IMG/VR virus record: IMGVR_UViG_3300044732_003010
Location: 24,082 to 88,081 of that record
Length of the DNA: 64,000 nucleotides
DNA from: a virus
Strand: one strand, 5' to 3'
This document shows, piece by piece, positions 40,402-51,600 of this stretch (position 1 is its first letter; each line of letters begins with the position of its first letter). The translations under genes were made by a program, and so were the position numbers. The notes beneath the pieces are model-generated. The model saw only the letters and a program-made list of their open reading frames with translations. It made no database searches and was not told the DNA's origin.

Positions 40402-41133
40402 ATGTCGAATCAAATTCTAGAGTTAAATCGGAGTGACAACCTCACCCCTAGCCGTGATACGCAATTTTTTATTTCTGGTGCTTACGGATTTGGACAAGAA
40501 CCTTCCACACGAGTAGCCGATTTAGGTGGTGCAATCGTCTTAGGTGATACCACTCTTACCGTGGCGACTGGGGGTTTTGGCCGAATTTTATATGCTGGCA
40601 CTTTAATTTATGTGGGGACTGCCGGTGATTATGTGGTCGTCCGAACAAAAACGACGACAGCAACCCAGACAGCAATCCAGATCGAACCTTCCAAAATTGC
40701 TGCTACCCTTGCTACTCCCGCTCAAAAATGCACAATTAAATCTTGGGTTCCTTTTTTGAGCGCCAAGACCTTTAACGTTGACACCTCCTCTACTGAGGTT
40801 ACTGATTCCGTCTTTGGTGAAATGGCGGTGGAGAAATTTATCTCTGAGATCATGAGTACTGGGTCGGTATCGGGTCCGCTTGTATTTGGTGATCCTGGAT
40901 ATGAAATCGTAAAGGCCGCAGAGCAAAAAGGTGAGCGAATTTACCTCGAAATTGTCTATATGGGACAGCGCGGAGGTTTAGGGTTTCAGACAAATGTTAG
41001 CCAAAATGTTAGTGGTGAAAAAGGTAATTTCCTACAAGGAAACGTAACTCTAACTATTAGTGGCAATGTGTTTGACATTAAACCGATGGCAACGTCGCCA
41101 TTCTCTCCTAATGTAGCTGATGACCTCAATTAA
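40402..41133 (+). CDS. Major tail (tube) protein
   Basis: 243 residues from MSNQILELNRSDN (ATG 40402; 40393 also possible). Gly/Thr/Val-rich beta composition, GGAIVLGDTTLTVATGGFGR, and ending in 'FLQGNVTLTISGNVF' type strands of tube proteins. Order neck, terminator, tube, chaperone, tape measure is the standard siphovirus tail layout. Confidence 0.65.
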   Translation: MSNQILELNRSDNLTPSRDTQFFISGAYGFGQEPSTRVADLGGAIVLGDTTLTVATGGFGRILYAGTLIYVGTAGDYVVVRTKTTTATQTAIQIEPSKIAATLATPAQKCTIKSWVPFLSAKTFNVDTSSTEVTDSVFGEMAVEKFISEIMSTGSVSGPLVFGDPGYEIVKAAEQKGERIYLEIVYMGQRGGLGFQTNVSQNVSGEKGNFLQGNVTLTISGNVFDIKPMATSPFSPNVADDLN

Positions 41134-41401
41134 AATAGTTAAACTCCTTGTCGATGAAGACCAAGAGGTAATGTTAGTCAATTCTAGAATAATCAATAAT
41201 TACCTCTGGTTTTCTTTCGGTACGTTTGATCGAGAAATAAGTCAACAAGAAAAGATATTAATTGAACCACCAGACGGAACAAAAAACCAAGAAAGAATAC
41301 AGGTATCTGTGATCATTGATCCTCTGTGGCTCAATACTGAACAAAGTGCAAAAAGAAATCAAAAGGTAAAAATAAATGGCGAAGTTAAGCGTATTGGGTA
41401 A
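41120..41401 (+). CDS. Small tail-operon protein
   Basis: 93 residues: MTSIKIVKLLVDEDQEVMLV, then acidic and beta-like (FGTFDREISQQEKILIEPPD). It overlaps the tube gene by 14 bases and the chaperone gene by 26. It may be a tail-tube accessory. No family is recognised. Confidence 0.4.
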   Translation: MTSIKIVKLLVDEDQEVMLVNSRIINNYLWFSFGTFDREISQQEKILIEPPDGTKNQERIQVSVIIDPLWLNTEQSAKRNQKVKINGEVKRIG

Positions 41402-42158
41402 ATTGAAGTTTAATGAAACATTCTTTTTCCCTTTAAAAAAAGAATGGATTTGTTACATTGAAGACAATGATGCTTTATTAGAAAAGATAGATACAATTGC
41501 CACTGAAGAAAATGGGGAAATTGGGATTAAGTTTTTAAAACGATACGGGATTAATCCAAAGGAAAATGAAACAGTCAAGGAATACTTAGAGGCACGGGAA
41601 AAAGCTGACAAAGCTTATCTTGAGAAAATTAAAGCTATCGGGCAAAAAACGGGACTATCCACTGCTGAAATTGAAGGAGTAGTAGTTAACGACGGTTCGA
41701 TCCGAGAACGAATTGAACAGGTCATGGTTGATGCCCTTGACGGGGTAAAATCTGACAGCGTAGAACAAAAAGTAGAAACCGCCGCTATCGTGCAGCAATC
41801 AATTTTAAGCAACCGTAAAAAAACAAGAGAACTAACAAAAGAATCTATAGAACTTGTAGAGCCTTATCTCGATGAATTAAACGCTTTATTTAAGGATCGG
41901 GAAACAACCTATGAAACTTACAATAGAGCCTTGTTAGCTAACTTTCTAGGTAGTCCTCGACGGGTAGTTAAACTTAAAGATAAATCTTCTGTTGATTTCA
42001 CCATACAAGACATTAATGATATGTCTCAATTTATGGTAATAAAACTCTATCAAGACTATCTCTGGCAAGACATAACCCAGTGGCAAAACCCAGAAACTGA
42101 GAAACTGGAAGAAAAACCAGAATCAGAACCAACGGAGGACGACGAAAAAAACGAATAG
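41376..42158 (+). CDS. Tail assembly chaperone (short form)
   Basis: 260 residues, helical and acidic at the end (ESEPTEDDEKNE), in the gpG position before the tape measure. It ends at TAG 42156. A classical -1 slippery heptamer A_AAA_AAC (42146-42152) lies just before the stop, giving the gpGT-like fusion listed next. These chaperones bind the tape measure during tube assembly. Confidence 0.65.
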   Translation: MAKLSVLGKLKFNETFFFPLKKEWICYIEDNDALLEKIDTIATEENGEIGIKFLKRYGINPKENETVKEYLEAREKADKAYLEKIKAIGQKTGLSTAEIEGVVVNDGSIRERIEQVMVDALDGVKSDSVEQKVETAAIVQQSILSNRKKTRELTKESIELVEPYLDELNALFKDRETTYETYNRALLANFLGSPRRVVKLKDKSSVDFTIQDINDMSQFMVIKLYQDYLWQDITQWQNPETEKLEEKPESEPTEDDEKNE

Positions 42159-42604
42159 ATGACGCAATTAATGCACGGTTAGAGGCAATCGCTAACCCCA
42201 TTAATTGGGAAGAAATCTATTACAAATGGTGTGCATGGGGATTATCTATCGAGGAGTGGGAAGATTGGCCAGACTGGTTAATCCTGAAAAAATATTCAGG
42301 GATTCAAAAAGTCAAATGTGAAGAAATTAATTCACTATCAGGTACGGTTAGTCAGATTGCTGCCATGGTTCACGCCTACCTAATAGCACAATCTAAAGAA
42401 AGTTCTAAGTCACAAAGTCTTAATCCTAGTGATTTTCTGCCTTACCAGTTTAAAGAAAATAAAAAATATTTTCTTGATCAAGAAACCGCTCAAATCCTGT
42501 TAGAAGCTATGCAAGCCGGCCAAGTGCCAGTCTTCGCCACTCAGATAATAGTCGATTGCGGACTATACGACGAAATAATTCAATTAGTAGGGGAGAAAAG
42601 CTAA
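41376..42604 (+). CDS. Tail assembly chaperone, -1 frameshift fusion
   Basis: If a -1 shift happens at A_AAA_AAC (42146-42152), translation continues at 42152 in an open frame (RIDDAINARLEAIANPINWE ... WCAWGLSIEEWEDWPDWLIL) to the TAA at 42602-42604, giving about 409 residues. The downstream frame lacks its own strong start until ATG 42365. This gpG/gpGT arrangement before the tape measure is universal in siphoviruses. The fused domain would bridge chaperone and tape measure. Confidence 0.7.
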
Positions 42605-45600
42605 TGTCTTTATCACTTGGTACTTTAGAAATCGGTCTAGGGCTAAATACAGCCCAATATGATAGCGGCATCAAATCGGCTAAAGACCAGCTTTCTTCCC
42701 TAGAGCGTCGTGTCACTAAACTTGGCACGACTCCACTAAAAATTAAAGTTAGCGTCGATGACCGTCAGCTTTATGGGCTAAATAGTCATTTACTTTTAAA
42801 AAGAGTTGACCTTAAAAAGACAGTTGATTTTTATAAAGCAAATCCTATTAAAGTATTTGCTGAAGATGACGCATTAGTTTCTCTTAACCAAGAGTTGCGT
42901 GAATTAAAAAAAACATCAGTAGAGATAAGAACACCTTCTAAAATTGTTGTTGAGCATCGGTTTTCTGGGTATCAAGATCGGGTAGAGAAAGCGATTGATC
43001 GATCTACTTCTCGAATATCGTCAGAAATTAGAATATCCTCTAGCAAAGGAGGCGTTGCAGGCGCAATTGGCCGTATTTTAATGTCTCCTTTTAAACTTGC
43101 GGGACGAGTTCTTGATGACATGGTTACTGGTTATTTCGAGAAACTAGGTCAATCCTTTGCAGAAGAGATAGGCGTAACATCAGCTAAAAATACAGCTAAA
43201 AAAATTAAATCCGCAATAACAAAAATTGATGAACAATTAATTGGTAAAAACCAAGTATATGAAACGTTTTTATCGGAATTTTTTAGGTCAGGAAGTATAG
43301 AAAAAGCTACACAAGCTTCTTTTCCTCGCACCGAAGTAGGTAAAACTACAGAAAGACTTCAAAAATTACAAGAAATCGCATTAGTGCCTGCAAATAAACC
43401 ACTGGAGCGTCTGAGATTAATTAAAGAAAATTCTGAGTTAAATAAAATTTATCAACAAGTATTACAAAAAATAGAATCGGAAAATCCTGGTATTAAGCCG
43501 CGAGAAGCGGGGAAAAAAGCCATGGCTCAGTTTTTAGTTGACGCACAGCCACAAACACAAGTATTAAAAGGATTTGTTAATTCTTTTATTCAAGAAATGG
43601 CTCCTTTATTAAAATTTATACAAGGGATGAGGTCTTATAGAACATCAGTAGAAAGCCAAAAATATTACAACGAAAGAAAAGCAGGTTTTCCATTACTAAG
43701 AGAGGGGGAAGATGTAGTTAGTGTCATTGGAGGAGCGCAATTTAAGGGAGGTCAGGGTGGCAGACAAGTTGTTCAATCAATTGAATTATTAGCTCCTAAT
43801 AAACGATTTATTCCTGTAGAAAATCCTGAAACTGATACTGATAAACAAAACCCTAATCTTTTAGAAAAAATGATTAGGGATAAAATAACTGAGATTGCCC
43901 CTGATTTTGCTGCTGGAGAAACCATAGATACAGCAATTAACGCTTTTCGGCAGGTAGTAAACGCTATTAACCCGTTCGGTTATTCTACGGCCGCAGCGCA
44001 AGCAATAGCCAATACCAGATTAGCTGAAGAACAGGGTAAAAAAGGCAGTGTTGTTAGCTATTCTTTAGGAGGAGCAGATAACCTTCAGTATGCTCAAACA
44101 GCATCATATTTAGGAATGCAGCCACACGCATTAGCCATGGCTTATCCCTTTCTTAATTTTACTCAAAATACACCTAAAGGATTTAATGCAGCATTACTGA
44201 GTGGCGACCCTCTCGGTTTTGCCAAGTTATTAGGAATTGGAGTCAATACTAACCAATTCCGCTCGATTGAAAGTAATACTCCTTTTGGGCTATCAAATCA
44301 CCACCAAAAACATTTATTTAAAGAACAACCTTTTCTAGATTTATTTTATAAGACTATTAATGCTGAACAGCCAGATATGACCCCAGGTCAACAATCAAAA
44401 GTTGTTCATGCCGGCGATAAGCTATATGAAGTATTGGGATCGACTCTACAATTAAAGTCACTTAAAGAAACAGGGGAATTTGATAAGACTCTACCTTATC
44501 ATAGATTCTTGCAAGGATACAGCAGTGGCAGTCCTAACGTAAGCGTAGAAGGATTTATTGCAAAGTTTTTTGAAGGGCTTCGTCTTATATCTTCTTTTGA
44601 TACAAAAGAATTACAGCCTGTGTCACAAGCTTTAAAAAGTTTAATGGAACCTTTAATTCCATTTATAGCTAAAAAATTTAGACAAGGGGGTGCAAATTTA
44701 CCAGAAAATCCTCAAGATTTTGCCGGGTATCAAAAATATCAACAAGAAGCAAAAAGTATAAACAGAGCATTATTAGAATTTAAATCAGGAAAACTTGCTG
44801 ATACTCCTAGCTGGTATGCTGGAAATTTAGAGCCTAATGAAGTTAAAAGACGGACAGAAAAGATTAGAACCGAAACAATACCGTGGTTTACTTCTGAAGA
44901 AAGTACGTTTGGGCAAACTTACACAAAAAAAATTGTTGAAGCATACAAAAAAATAGCTGATGTTGCTGATGAATTTATTAAGACAGGAGGAAAACTATCG
45001 CAAAAAACCAAAGACAGTATAAAAACTTTTGAAGTTGATGAGTTTTCTGGGGAATTAGCAAGTTTTTTAAATACACGCCTTGACACATCAACACTACCAA
45101 AAGAAGAAGAAGTAAGACAATTACAGGTTACTGTTCCTGAAATTTTTCTGAAAAAGCAATCAGCTATTTTAGCTTACAACAAACTTCTTAACGCCGTAGG
45201 TAAAGAAATTCTTCCTGGTATTTCTGAAATCAAAAAAATTGGTGCAGGAATGTCTGGAGCCGTTGCTCTTCTTTCAGATAATCTTGTTTATAAAACTGAT
45301 CTTGACCCAATAGGAGCGACAAAAATTGCGTCAGAAGATGAAATTAAGGCTTATGAGAAATTACAAGGTCGTTTGTCTCCTTTATTGTACAAAGCAGTTC
45401 CAGGTCAGGCTTTAATTACTGAAAGAACACAAGGTCGTCCTTTAAAAGAAATACTTGATCGAATTGCACGTCCTTACAAAGAAATTCAGCAAAAAATACA
45501 GGAAGCTAATAAAGCATTAGAGTTAGCCATAGACAACAAAGATGCGACTAAAATCAAAGAGCTAAAAGTATTAACCAAAGAATTACAATCGTCTGCCAAA

Positions 45601-48600
45601 AAAGAACACAATCGTTTTAATAAGGCCGCATCTATTCTATATCAACAAGTAGGACAACTTGGAGCATCCTTACAGGAAATGGGTGTTGTTCATAATGATT
45701 TAGCTGCAGCAAATGTATTTTTTGCACAAGGTGGAATTACTTCAATTGATCTCGGAAATGCAAAGGTTGATCCGACTAGCAGTGATAAATTTAACGATAA
45801 AATTACTACTATTCAGCGAGCAATTATTGATTCTAGCTATTACGGATTGATGGATCCTTTTAAAATAATAGGCGCAGTTCAATCTGGCTACTCAAAACCT
45901 TTTGCTACTCAAGTTTCTGATTCTAATGCCAGACAAAAATCAGCCATTATCCCTCAGAAAAGAGAAATTAATGAAACTCTTCTTTCCCCTGTAGTAACAG
46001 GAAAAGCAATTTCATTAGGTTCATATACACCAACTTTATTAAAGCAAATCGTTGGTGATTTTTCTTTGCCTACTAAAGAAACTGTTTTCGCAAAAATAGA
46101 TACTCCCGAACAAAAAAAAGAACAACCAATTCTAGATAATCAACCACAAAAACTTAATGATTTAGCTGCTACAGCTAAATCAAAATTAGAAGATGTTTTA
46201 GCTTCACGACTTGGTACTCCTGATAAATCGGGAGAAATTCAGCACCTTAGCGGGAATGAAGATTTTGCAGAATTACTACAATTAACTCTTGTAAGAGAAT
46301 TAAAAACAGCAAGCCTTCTACTTTCAAAAGCTTTCCGAGACACATCTCTTGACGTTATTAAATTTGGCCAGGTTGTTTTTACAGTCTTAAAAGCGATCGA
46401 GCGTCCAGTAATGGCTTTACCTGGTGCTGCAATAGGTAAAAAAGCTATTCAGGTAGGGGGAACGGCTGCTATGGGAGCCGCCGCTCTCCACGCTCTCCCG
46501 ATGGGGCTAGATGCCACGGTTGTCAATACTATGCGAGATATTCTTGCAGGGGCGATGAGTGCTGGCGGTCGGGGAATGGTCCAAGCCGTAGCCACACAAA
46601 TGACTCAAGCTTTTAGCGGCTTGCCGTTTGGAGTGGGACAACAGCTAACGGAAGCAGTAGTGCAGCTTGTAACCGAAATAACTAACGGCACTATCAGCGT
46701 CCTATCGCAGGGGGGAGCAGTTGCTGGATCGGCGTTAATGGCCGGTGAAGGTGTTAAGAGACTCTTAGGAGCGGCTACCAGTAATGTTCCTAAATTAATT
46801 AGCAAAGAAGAACAGCAAAAAATTGAGGGTAAAACCCAGAAAGCATTAAAAGCGGCAAAGAATAAAGCTGATTCTTTGATTACCACTGAAATAACTCCAT
46901 ATTTCGATGAGAGAGTCTTCCCAGCAAGTAACCCTATTCCAGCTAACATCAAGGCAATTAACCCAGAATATTACACGGTAAAACAATTACGAGGATTGGC
47001 CAGAAATCAGGGAATTGACGTACCAGCATCAGGAGCAGGAGCCAGAAAAGAGGAAATATGGAAATCGTTGACTGAAAAATTTAACCCTGATCAGCTAACT
47101 CGACTTTTACTAACAACAAAAGCAAGTGATAGAACAAAATTAGGGAAAAAAGAACTTAGTGGATTCCAGGTTGCATCTACAGAAATTCCTGCTGATTTTA
47201 CTAAGAGAATTGGCATTGGCATAAAAAACATTGGTCAAGAAATTAATACTACTAAAGATATCCAATCTTTAGAACGTCTTTATTTTCAATTAGAAAAAGT
47301 TAAAAAGGGAATTACAGCGTTAAGAGCTAATCCTGAATTTAACACAACAAATATTAATAAATCATTAAGTGGCTTTTTACAGTCAGTTGATAATTTACAG
47401 ACACAAATTCTTGCTAAAGGTGGTTTGGAGTCAGGGAAAAATCTCAACAAAGGTTTAGCTAAAGGATTAAAAGATACTAGCGCAAGCGACATCGCCTATC
47501 AAAACGCTCTTAAAATAGTAGATCAAATTGATAAAGGGCTGGGAAATGCTTCACCATCTTGGAAGGGGGAAGAATCGGGAGAAAATTTTATTAAAGGTGT
47601 GGCAATTGGAATAGAAAAAGGAATTTCTTCTTTTGATTTTCAGAGTTTAGCTAGTGAAGTTGTTAAAGGATTTGAATCAGGGTTGTCACTTGGCGATATT
47701 GAAAAAATTATTCAATCTTATTTTGATGTAAATATTCCTAACTTAAAAGATTTAGCTGTTGAAGCGAAAATGATGGGGTGGGAAGGTAAACCAATTGACG
47801 GGCTACTAGAAAAAAAATTAAGCAAATTCCCTCTATCAAAAACTTTTACTCCTGTTGAACCCCCAAAAAATAATATTATTTCTTATCCTACCCCTACACG
47901 ATTAATTGAATCAAACTTACCATCGGAAAATGCGTTAGCTTCTGCTAGTATTAGACTCAAGCAATTATCTAATTTTTACGCTGGACATAAAACAGCTTTT
48001 GCAAATCTCAAAGCTATTTTAACACAAGGAATAGACCCTACTTTTAATCAATGGAGTTTAAGAAGAGACAGATTTGATTTTGAAAAACAAGTTTTCAAAG
48101 AACCTGTTGCTTATAGCGCAATTAACTCTTTTTCCGAACCGATTAAAGGAAATGATTACTATGGCGATGCTGAAATAATGCTCGATATAGCAAAAATTGC
48201 CAACCGATCAACATTTACTAGAGGTGACTCTGGTGCTTTTTGGAGAAATCCAAGCGAGATAATAACAAATCCTTTGTCTAGCTTTACACCAGACCAATAC
48301 AATCGCAGACCTAATGAGATACTTGAATACCTTGAGGTTCAAACTACTGGCAAAATTGATCCGTCTGATTTTTTAGGGATTAATTTAGGCGATATAGAAG
48401 AAAAGTACAATATTTATGGACGCAAACTCATTGAAGTTATTGCATCTTCTTTAAGTGCTGGCGTTCCAGTATTCGCAAAAAACCTTGAAGCGATTAGTTC
48501 GATGTTTTCCAGTGAGGGCAGACAGTCTGGGTTAAATTATATCAAGGGGTTAAATATTGGATTACAAAATAATAATAGCGAAAAATACGCTTTAGATGTT

Positions 48601-51600
48601 GCGATTGGAATTATCGACGCAACAAATAAAGGGCTGGGAAATGCTTCACCGTCTAAAAAAGCGATGAAAGCAATGCGGTTTTTTTATGAAGGATTAGCGT
48701 TAGGGGCGCGTCATATTCGCTTCGGATTAAGGCTAGAGACTCAATTCGATAAAGAAGTAAGCGATTTTACTTTCTTTGTCGGGACGAGGTCAAAAGAAGC
48801 CCGAAAAGCGATCCTTCAAGCTGTTAAAGAAATGGTAAACCAAGGGGAACGCCTAGCGGCTATTAACGAGATTCAAGGCTCGATGAACACGGGAATTTTC
48901 GCTTCTCCCCGCGCTTTTCAAGTGATGAAGCGAGCTACCGTCATCGCTCGTCCAAAAACAACACGAGAAGAAATTCTTGACGACTGGAATAAAAAACGAG
49001 ACAACATTTTCAACGCTCTCGATAGCATTGAAAAAGCGGGCGTTTCTAGTGGTTTTACAAACGGTATCGTAAGCGGACTAAAAGCTGTTATTGCCCAAGC
49101 GGACGGATTTATTAATTTCCTCTCGGTTGGTGGCAAAGCACTCAGAACTCTCGACCAAGAACTTAATGCCGCTACAGGAGGTATGATTAATCTTCGTAAA
49201 GGTGCTATAGCGGCAATTGGGGGATTTGCTCTTTTCAAAGGAGCAGAATTTTTATTACGACCTCTATTTTTTGCTATTTACGATATTCCTTTTAGGATTC
49301 AACAAGCTGTTACTGATTCTTTACTTGCTTTTACTGAGTTACAAAGAATTAAATTAAATTTAAATCTTGCTGGTGTAGGCAATGTAGAACAATCTCTTGA
49401 CGCTTTAGTGGCAAGGGCTGACAAATTAGGAATATCCTTTAAAGAATCCGCTATTGCTTATAGCAGATTCAAATTAATTACTACCAATTCTCCACTACAA
49501 GCGCAGGCAGATAATATTTTTGAAGGATTCCAAGAGGCATTATCGGCGCGACAAACCAATGCCCAACAGCAAGCTGAATCTTTTAGAGCTATCGGGCAAA
49601 TAGCCTCTAAAGCTGTTGTTTCCGTTGAAGAATTCACGCAGCAATTGAGCGAGTCAGGAGGATTAAACGACGCTTTAAACGTGGCCGCCCGATCAATGGG
49701 GTTAACCACTGCTCAATTTTATCAACAAGCATCAGCAGGCAATCTTTTGGTACAAGATGTTTTACCTCGATTAGCGGCCGAATATGAACGGATGAGTGCC
49801 GGAGGTCTTTCTCTCTCTACTAAAACTTTACAATCGGAAATCTCTCGATTCCAGAACAATACCGAACAACTTCAAATGCAGTTAGGGGAAAAAATTGGAG
49901 TAGTCGCTTACCCTGCTTTACAGGCATTAAATGCCGTCTTGAGTACCTTAAATGACAATCTAGGGACGGTGGCATCAGTGGGAGCCGCCGGGTTACTGTC
50001 AGTCATGGGATTCTTAGGAAAATCAGTCATGCAATTTGCGGCAGCGGGTCGGTTAGGAGCCGTTGCCAGTGCTGCTATGAGTGCATCCTTACAATCTGCC
50101 GGAGTAGCGTCTCTATCTACAGCTACAGCCATGGGTAGATTAAAAGTATCTATAAACCTTGCTACTTTAGCAGGAATAGGATTAATTAAAGCATTGATTA
50201 TTCCTACTGCGGTGATAACTGGTATTCAATTTGTTTATAACGCATTAAATGCTGGTAGCGAAGAACTAAAACAAGCTGTAAGAACCCTAGAAGAGTCTAA
50301 AAAAGCTCTTGATGCTTGGCAAAACAAAACCGATAACAGTAATCGCAAAGGCCTAACAAGCTTTTTGCCTGACATGGAATTGTCTGGAGGAGAAAAGTTT
50401 TTTAATGTTATAACATTCGGGATTGTTTATAATTCTAAATGGCTTATGTCACTATTAGAATTACGACAAGGACTAGAAAACATTGATAAATCTCTGGCTA
50501 CTGGAGTTGGGAATCTTAAAGAATATCAAAAAACTTTATCTAATTTTTCAGGTAGCAAGCAATTTTCATCTGAATTACAAGAAATCAGAAATAATTTAGC
50601 TTTAGTCAGAGCAGAAAGAACAATTGCAAGCGCAAAAGGAAACGACCGATCTGTAGCTGAATTTAACCGGCGAGAGCAGGATTTAATGAAGCAAGAACAG
50701 GAGCTAATTAATAAACAGTTAGGTCCCGTTGGGTCAAGAATTACTGCCGACCTTCAACAATATGAGATGGCGTTAGCATCGTTAGAGCAAAGCTTTAAGA
50801 ATAGAGATATAACTGACATTGCTTACGCGCAACGTAAAAAAGACCTCGTGACTATAATTGGTCAACTAAAAAAAGCGGAACAAGATTATCTACAAGTCTT
50901 GAAAGATCAAGAAAAAGAATATAGAAAATTACAAGTTGCCTTTGATCTTGCTATAAGAACAAGAGCTAATGCCAATTTTGCTAATGAAGGAAATAGTTTA
51001 AGTCGTTCAATTGGATTAAATCAACAATTTGCATCAGGGGAAATTAATGAATTTCAGTTTAATGTTAAAGTTCGAGAAGAAAGCTTACAGACTGCTAAAG
51101 AGCGTATTGCCACTTTAGGCAATACAGCTAACTCTATCTCTAATACTTTAAACGAAAGGCTATCTAAATCTGCCAATAAAGTTTTAAGCACTTACTTTAA
51201 AGAAGATCTAAAACAGCTAAATGTAGCGAGCTTTGGTGGAGCAATTGCTGGAAATTTACTCTCTCCTGATGCTATTCAGCAAATAATGGATCAGTATGAA
51301 TCTGACCTAAAAGATAACGCTGCTTTAAGATCTATTTTAAATCAGGCTAAAGAATACGCAACTGCTCGACGAGATATTTTAAACACTGAGAAAGAAATTC
51401 AGCAAATTAGTCGAGAGATTATTGTCGAAAGAAAGAAAAGACAAATACAAGAAAAACAGGCTAGTAAAGAAATTGTTAAAGCAGAACAACTTACTAATCT
51501 AGCCAATAAAACCTCCTCCAGTCAAAATATTGGCTACGGACTAGAGCAAACCAAAATAAACTTGGCAGCTCTTTATAATCAATTAGCCTTAGAGCAAGAA

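Noticed and set aside
48918-49238. Minus-strand frames inside the tape measure and nrdA (e.g. 46605-46952, 12485-12727 plus)
   Set aside because: Shadows of the true coding frames with no start signals or recognisable residues.
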